Positions 59,612 through 64,000 of a DNA stretch of 64,000 nucleotides are shown one piece after another. The notes beneath the pieces are model-generated. The model made no database searches. It was not told where the DNA came from and saw only the letters and a list, made by a program, of their open reading frames with translations. The stretch's first letter is position 1. Every line of letters starts with the position of its first letter. The translations under genes were made by a program, and so were the position numbers. Origin of the DNA: M3007 sp046160625 (GTDB lineage: Bacteria; Bacteroidota; Bacteroidia; Chitinophagales; Saprospiraceae); assembly GCA_046160625.1 (NCBI GenBank), contig JBJXGZ010000111.1, positions 10,328 through 74,327 of the forward strand, in the 5' to 3' direction.

Positions 59612-60019
59612 TCAAATTTTTGCACGAGGCACTACCCTTCCCCCAATCCAGGCGCCCGCAAAATAAATAAGAGAGGAAACCACTGCAAACCACATCGGAT
59701 GCGGGATAGCCATCAAATTCATCACACCGGCTACAAAAAGACCAAATCCCACGATAAGGGCCGGCCGGTAATGAGATTTCGCAGCCACACGATTCGCCAC
59801 CCAACCGCCTACGGCAGCACCGAGAAAGTAAGCCAGCAGCAAAATTGCAAATGCCGACATGGGCAATGTTGCTATCCATTCGCCCAGTTTGGCAGGGTCA
59901 TTTACGTTCATGCCTGCCGGGGGCGAGTGCGGTGAAATCATTTCCACGAGTGTGATAACAAGACCACCAGCCAAGATACCCAATAAGACCGCGATTAGAG
60001 CAATAAATTTTGGATTCAT
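59612..60019 (-). CDS. Small four-helix membrane protein
   Basis: 135 residues with four probable membrane segments (FIALIAVLLGILAGGLVITL, AFAILLLAYFLGAAVGGWVA, ALIVGFGLFVAGVMNLMAI, VVSSLIYFAGAWIGGRVV). I do not recognise a family beyond a generic DUF-type membrane protein. It sits 65 bp downstream of the MFS transporter and 43 bp upstream of the GlsB-like gene on the same strand. No motif suggests transport or catalysis. Confidence 0.75.
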   Translation of the reverse strand: MNPKFIALIAVLLGILAGGLVITLVEMISPHSPPAGMNVNDPAKLGEWIATLPMSAFAILLLAYFLGAAVGGWVANRVAAKSHYRPALIVGFGLFVAGVMNLMAIPHPMWFAVVSSLIYFAGAWIGGRVVPRAKI

Positions 60020-60084
60020 GATTCGATTGATTGATTGACAGATTGATTTTAAAGAGCAATTGCTCTTAAGAATTTATCTCCTTC

Positions 60085-61455
60085 TCAAATTCTAACAACA
60101 TCATCTTTATCCTCCACAAATCTTACTGCAGCTGCCGCAATTAAGAAAAATACTCCACCCATAACTATGGCCCAAATGGCATTATTGCCAAATAAATACT
60201 TGACAATGGGGCGATTTACAATTCCGCTCACAATTTGAGGAATGGTAATGAAAAAGTTGAAGATGCCCATATAGACCCCCATTTTATGCGCTGGGAGTGA
60301 ACCAGCGAGCATCGCATAAGGCATTGCCAGTATACTCGCCCAGGCAATGCCCACTCCGACCATCGAAAAAATCAGAAAATTGGGAGAATTGGCAAAATAG
60401 ACGGAGATCAGTCCTAACCCACCACAAACCAGTGCTAATGCGTGGGTATTTTTTCGCCCTATCCGCGAAGCGATGTAAGGCAAACAAAGGGCAAAAATGG
60501 CGGAAACACCGTTGTAAACACCGAATATTATACCCGTCCAGTTGCCTGCGTCGCTAAATGCCTGAGATTTTGTATCATCAATTGCACACCCGTATACATG
60601 ATGCGCAATGGCCGGAGCAGTGAATACCCACATTGAAAATAGTGCAAACCAGGAGAAAAACTGCACCCAGCCAAGTTGCCGCATAGCTTTTGGCATATTC
60701 ACCAGATCTTGGAGAATGGATGCTATTCCATTTTTACTTGACTTTATCTCTGGCTCATCCCCAAATCGGGCTTGCTCTTCAGGCGAGTATTCCTTGGTGG
60801 TAAAAACTGTCCAAAGAATGGCTGCAAGCAAAAGTCCAGCTCCGATATAGAAGGACCATTTAACATTGTCTGGCACAACGCCTTCTGATGCTATGTCGCC
60901 CACCCCTGCCTTTTTTGCTAAAAACCAAGGAAGCCAGGAGCCAATGACTGCCCCAATTCCAATAAGCGCAGTTTGGACTGAAAATCCTAAGGTGCGTTGG
61001 GCAGAGGGTAATTTATCTGCAACCAAGGCCCGAAAAGGTTCCATAGCCACATTGAATGCGGCATCCATGATCATTAACATCCCAGCACCCATTAAAACAA
61101 GCGGGAGTGCAGCGGCAAATATTCCTGCATTGGGCATCAACATCATACCAAAACACGCTGCAATTGCTCCAGCCAGGAAATACGGTTTTCGACGCCCCCA
61201 ACGGTTCCAAGTATGATCGGAATAATACCCGATGATAGGCTGAACAATCATTCCGATGATTGGGGCTACGAGCCAGAAATTGGGAAGCTCGTGCACATCC
61301 GCTCCATAACGTTGGAGAATTGTACTGGCATTGCCGTTTTGGAGGGCAAAACCTGCTTGAATACCCAAGAAGCCCACGCTCATATTCCAAATACTTCGCG
61401 TTGAAAGGAGGGGTTTGGAATCGGCGGTGTTTGTAGCTGGAGTAGAAAGAGCCAT
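60085..61455 (-). CDS. MFS transporter, SLC45/maltose-type
   Basis: 456 residues from the ATG at 61455 (MALSTPATNTADSKPLL); the 36-residue extension to 61563 runs into a terminator hairpin and is rejected. About twelve membrane segments. The N-terminal block NMSVGFLGIQAGFALQNGN and the loop DHTWNRWGRRKPYFLAGA match the SLC45-like/glycoside-pentoside-hexuronide group that includes maltose and sucrose transporters. It lies upstream of a GH13 lipoprotein on the same strand, so maltodextrin products may be its cargo. It is a candidate for the inner-membrane step of starch use. No SusC/D pair is in the window. Confidence 0.88.
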   Translation of the reverse strand: MALSTPATNTADSKPLLSTRSIWNMSVGFLGIQAGFALQNGNASTILQRYGADVHELPNFWLVAPIIGMIVQPIIGYYSDHTWNRWGRRKPYFLAGAIAACFGMMLMPNAGIFAAALPLVLMGAGMLMIMDAAFNVAMEPFRALVADKLPSAQRTLGFSVQTALIGIGAVIGSWLPWFLAKKAGVGDIASEGVVPDNVKWSFYIGAGLLLAAILWTVFTTKEYSPEEQARFGDEPEIKSSKNGIASILQDLVNMPKAMRQLGWVQFFSWFALFSMWVFTAPAIAHHVYGCAIDDTKSQAFSDAGNWTGIIFGVYNGVSAIFALCLPYIASRIGRKNTHALALVCGGLGLISVYFANSPNFLIFSMVGVGIAWASILAMPYAMLAGSLPAHKMGVYMGIFNFFITIPQIVSGIVNRPIVKYLFGNNAIWAIVMGGVFFLIAAAAVRFVEDKDDVVRI

Positions 61456-61527
61456 ATAGTGTTGTTCGTGATGTAGATGGCAAAGGTTGAAAAAAACACG
61501 AACTGAACAAATTTTCCAAAAAATAAA

Positions 61528-61555
61528 AAACCCGCCACTTTGCAGCAGCGGGTTT
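61528..61555 (-). terminator. Intrinsic terminator for the DUF2490 gene
   Basis: AAACCCGC/GCGGGTTT, an 8-bp stem (61528-61535/61548-61555), with a 12-nt loop. On the reverse strand it is followed by a T-run (TTTTTTATTTTTT region). It lies ~64 bp after the DUF2490 stop and upstream of the MFS start. Confidence 0.65.
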
Positions 61556-61618
61556 AAATCCATCCTTTATAAAACCTTCTTGCTTTTCAGAAATGAAAGA
61601 TTATTGCAGACAGCGGTA

Positions 61619-62419
61619 CTATTTACCGCCTTTGCTACAATCCAGGGTCGATATAGCATTGATGATGAAGCCTGTGTTGTGCTGGAAAAGGTTTCGTCCA
61701 ACAGAATTGTCGGGCAGGGTAATTTCCCGAGGGAGTTGGACAATCTGGTTGATCAAACCTCCTTCGATGCGAAATTTTTTATTGAAAACATAACCGATCA
61801 GCAAACCGAGACGGTTTTGATCAAATACGTTTTCGTTCACGTTTTTACCAAAGCCAATCATAATCTCATCGTAAGCTGCAGCGTATAATTCATTGATATC
61901 GATGGTTTTGCCTTTCAATGGGCAATTTATCCTGAACAAATATCGCAAGCGGTTGACGAAAAAATACTCGTCTTCGCGGTTGGCTTCTATGGAATTGTAG
62001 CGACCTATCCAGCGTTGTTCCAGCATGAATCGGTGGGACACATCTATGCGCCCCGGCTTGTCTGTCAGGGTGGCCGTTTGGAAAGCCCGATGTTCTGTAA
62101 AATCTTTTCCAAAACTGTTGATCGGGTAATCGCCATAGGCAAAAGTTTCAATCCAGGCATAACCAAGGCGAAGCTGGACTTTGGGCACCAGCTGGTAGTT
62201 GATACCTAGTCGCAGGAGACTTTGCTGCCAATTGGACACAAAATTTTCCCTGCGCCATTGATATTCAAGATGAAGTCCAAAATCCCGGTTAATCTTGAAG
62301 CTGGCAAAGCCTGCCATCCAACCAATGCGGTTATGGTCTTTTAAACGGGTGTTTTGAGCGGTCGAACTTGCAAGGAACATCGCTAAAAACATCAGTGAGT
62401 ATATTAATCTTGAAATCAT
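61619..62419 (-). CDS. DUF2490 outer-membrane beta-barrel-like protein
   Basis: 266 residues from the ATG at 62419 (MISRLIYSLMFLAMFLASSTA, a signal peptide); the frame to 62521 would overlap the antiporter gene. DUF2490 proteins are predicted outer-membrane barrels of Bacteroidota. Visible features are alternating amphipathic strands (DFGLHLEYQWRREN, KVQLRLGYAWIETF, RFMLEQRWIGRY, FRIEGGLINQIVQL). It follows nhaD with a 46-bp gap, so cotranscription is possible. Function is unknown. Confidence 0.82.
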   Translation of the reverse strand: MISRLIYSLMFLAMFLASSTAQNTRLKDHNRIGWMAGFASFKINRDFGLHLEYQWRRENFVSNWQQSLLRLGINYQLVPKVQLRLGYAWIETFAYGDYPINSFGKDFTEHRAFQTATLTDKPGRIDVSHRFMLEQRWIGRYNSIEANREDEYFFVNRLRYLFRINCPLKGKTIDINELYAAAYDEIMIGFGKNVNENVFDQNRLGLLIGYVFNKKFRIEGGLINQIVQLPREITLPDNSVGRNLFQHNTGFIINAISTLDCSKGGK

Positions 62420-62465
62420 AGTTAGAGGTAAAACCCAGCAGTATTTCTCAAAAAAGCAGTTTGAA

Positions 62466-63746
62466 CTAACCGAGCACTTGCGCTTGTAAAATGAATGCCA
62501 GCGCCCCGGCAAAATAGCCAATCAAGGCCAACCAGGCTATTTTTTTCAGGTACCAGAAAAAATCAATTTTTTCCATCCCCATTGCTGCAACACCGGCAGC
62601 CGACCCTATGATCAATATGCTTCCGCCCGTTCCGGCGCAATAGGCCAGGAAAGTCCAGAAATAATGGTCAGTCGGGAAAATTTCCAGGCTGTACATGCCC
62701 ATGGCCCCGGCAACAAGCGGGACATTGTCAACAATAGCAGAAAGCAACCCGATAGACATCACAATTACATTCGTATTGCCTATCGTTTCATCCATATAAA
62801 ATGCCAAAGCAGCCAGCTGCCCGGTAGATTGAAGTGCTGCTATTGAGATCAAGATGCCCAGGAAAAAAAGGACACTGGGCACATCTGCTTTCCTTAGGGC
62901 ATGAACTACGGAATAAAGGTCTTTTTCTTCATCATTTTTGCTTTTGTGAATAATTTCGGTAATAACCCATAAGATTCCCAATCCGAACAACATCCCCATG
63001 AAAGGAGGGAGGTGTGTGATGGTCTTGAAGATAGGAACAAATACCAAAGCGCCTAATCCAAGCCCTAAGACAAGGTTTTGCTCGAATGGTGTGGTGCCGT
63101 CTTTCGTTTTTTTCAGGGGGACGACTGCTTTTTCCGTTTTTCCTTTCAGCGTGAAAGAAAGCAGGATAAGGGGCGCAACAAGGCATATCAGACTGGGAAG
63201 GAACAACTTTAGGATCATAGGGGCTGCGGTCAATTGTCCCCCGATCCAAAGCATGGTCGTTGTCACGTCTCCAATTGGCGACCACGCTCCACCGGCATTG
63301 GCTGCAAGAATGACCATCCCGACAAAAAACAACCTGAGCTCTTTATCACCGATTAATTTTCGCAGCAGGGAGACCATCACGATGGTTGTGGTAAGGTTGT
63401 CGAGTACTGCTGAAAGGAAAAAGGTAAGGATTGAAACGATCCAAAGCAATTTGCGTACATCTGTGGTACTGATTTTGGCAGTGATCACTTCAAAACCATC
63501 ATGAGCGTCAATGAGTTCTACAATGGTCATAGCGCCCAGTAAAAAAAACAGGATACCGGCTATTTCCCCCAGGTGTTCGGGAAGCTGTTCAGCTACCAGG
63601 TGCGGGTTTTCGCTTCCCAGAATGTAAATCGTCCAGCAAAGCACCCCTGTAAGCAGGGCGCTGGCTGTTTTATTGATTTTAATGGCGTGTTCGAAAGCTA
63701 TAGCGGCATAGCCGAACACGAAAACAAGGGCAATAAGCAGGTTCAT
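62466..63746 (-). CDS. nhaD: Na+/H+ antiporter, NhaD type
   Basis: 426 residues with about 11-12 membrane segments. NhaD proteins exchange Na+ (or Li+) for H+ at the inner membrane for sodium and pH homeostasis. Family blocks: FFLSAVLDNLTTTIVMVSLL, ANAGGAWSPIGDVTTTMLWI and LLSAIVDNVPLVAGAMGMY, whose Asp and Thr/Asn residues are the putative ion-binding half-helices. The ATG at 63746 is natural. It lies upstream of DUF2490 on the same strand, and the stop of the partial gene lies 43 bp upstream. Confidence 0.92.
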   Translation of the reverse strand: MNLLIALVFVFGYAAIAFEHAIKINKTASALLTGVLCWTIYILGSENPHLVAEQLPEHLGEIAGILFFLLGAMTIVELIDAHDGFEVITAKISTTDVRKLLWIVSILTFFLSAVLDNLTTTIVMVSLLRKLIGDKELRLFFVGMVILAANAGGAWSPIGDVTTTMLWIGGQLTAAPMILKLFLPSLICLVAPLILLSFTLKGKTEKAVVPLKKTKDGTTPFEQNLVLGLGLGALVFVPIFKTITHLPPFMGMLFGLGILWVITEIIHKSKNDEEKDLYSVVHALRKADVPSVLFFLGILISIAALQSTGQLAALAFYMDETIGNTNVIVMSIGLLSAIVDNVPLVAGAMGMYSLEIFPTDHYFWTFLAYCAGTGGSILIIGSAAGVAAMGMEKIDFFWYLKKIAWLALIGYFAGALAFILQAQVLG

Positions 63747-63789
63747 AAAGGAATCGAGTTAGTTAAATTAGGAAGGTGGTTACCCAATA

Positions 63790-64000
63790 TTAGGTAAGGC
63801 TCGGAATCTCTGAATTTGGCTCAATGTTGTCTGTTAAGTTGATTTCAACATCACTTATGGTCCAAAATCGCTTGGCCAGGTAGAAAAACAAGGTTCCGCT
63901 AAATACGGCAAAATTCAAATCAATGAACGCCGTGGCCAGCATGGTATACATTACAAACCCCTGCTGAATATTGCGCTTTTTATTTAAGTACCATTTCCGC
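63790..64000 (-). CDS. 3' end of an unidentified membrane protein (cut by window edge)
   Basis: The open frame runs off the right edge. The last 69 residues are visible, ending in Asn-Ser-Glu-Ile-Pro-Ser-Leu-Thr and a TAA at 63792-63790. Two hydrophobic stretches (FVMYTMLATAFIDLNFAVF, GTLFFYLAKRF) suggest a membrane protein such as a small permease or uncharacterised polytopic protein. It is on the same strand as nhaD, 43 bp upstream of it, and may be in the same transcript. I do not recognise the family from this fragment. Confidence 0.7.
   Translation of the reverse strand, partial: RKWYLNKKRNIQQGFVMYTMLATAFIDLNFAVFSGTLFFYLAKRFWTISDVEINLTDNIEPNSEIPSLT

Overview
The window looks like a chromosomal segment of a Bacteroidota bacterium, most likely Saprospiraceae or Haliscomenobacter-like. 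The evidence is: two giant secreted proteins with gliding-type (CHU_C, type IX type B) C-termini, one of them carrying SprB repeats; a third secreted protein with a type A sorting tail; a GldC homologue; DUF2490; an NhaD-type antiporter; and many upstream boxes matching the Bacteroidota sigma-A -7 consensus TAnnTTTG. I count 41 complete genes and one gene cut by the right edge. I see no tRNA, rRNA, CRISPR array, insertion sequence or phage gene. No gene-free stretch exceeds 300 bases.

Layout. 0-9.8 kb is mostly housekeeping: TraB/GumN protein, SPOR-tailed membrane protein, FabH, AnmK, KdsB, LysM protein, lipoprotein, RibH and arginine decarboxylase. 10.0-17.8 kb is a tight five-gene operon of planctomycete-style proteins: a PSCyt1/DUF1549/DUF1553 cytochrome lipoprotein, a DUF1501 Tat protein, an NHL propeller, a CHB_HEX plus discoidin-like protein, and a DUF2231-cytochrome-LRR-CHB_HEX-discoidin fusion. 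It probably handles an extracellular polymer, but the substrate is unknown. 17.9-24.4 kb holds a hydrolase, an ECF sigma factor with a putative membrane partner, PlsC, an AddB-like nuclease and a methyltransferase. 24.5-34.3 kb holds GldC, an amidase, HisA, LysS, two GT-C glycosyltransferases and a prolyl oligopeptidase. 34.3-53.7 kb is a cell-surface region with a patatin, three type IX cargo proteins, an AsmA-like protein and a serine hydrolase. 53.9-63.7 kb is carbohydrate and ion metabolism: GH28, GlpK, a GH13 lipoprotein, GlsB, a small membrane protein, a SLC45-like MFS transporter, DUF2490 and NhaD.

The most striking feature that gene calling does not explain is a set of long, near-perfect hairpins at gene boundaries. 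Arms run up to 43 bp with one bulged base, and three are perfect at 31, 31 and 36 bp. The arms are themselves built from two to four short reiterated words spaced about 7-11 bp. Three unlinked hairpins (944-1028, 55435-55537, 57156-57241) share one framework, CAC-n-GG / CAC-n-GGA / CAC-n, with different filler letters. Two hairpins supply the stop codon of the adjacent gene, one lies in frame inside anmK, one occupies the predicted lysS leader, and one is nested inside a 237-bp element with perfect 23-bp terminal inverted repeats. This is my main candidate for an undescribed system. I also noted a strongly over-represented octamer, CCCTACCC/GGGTAGGG, with 13 copies.
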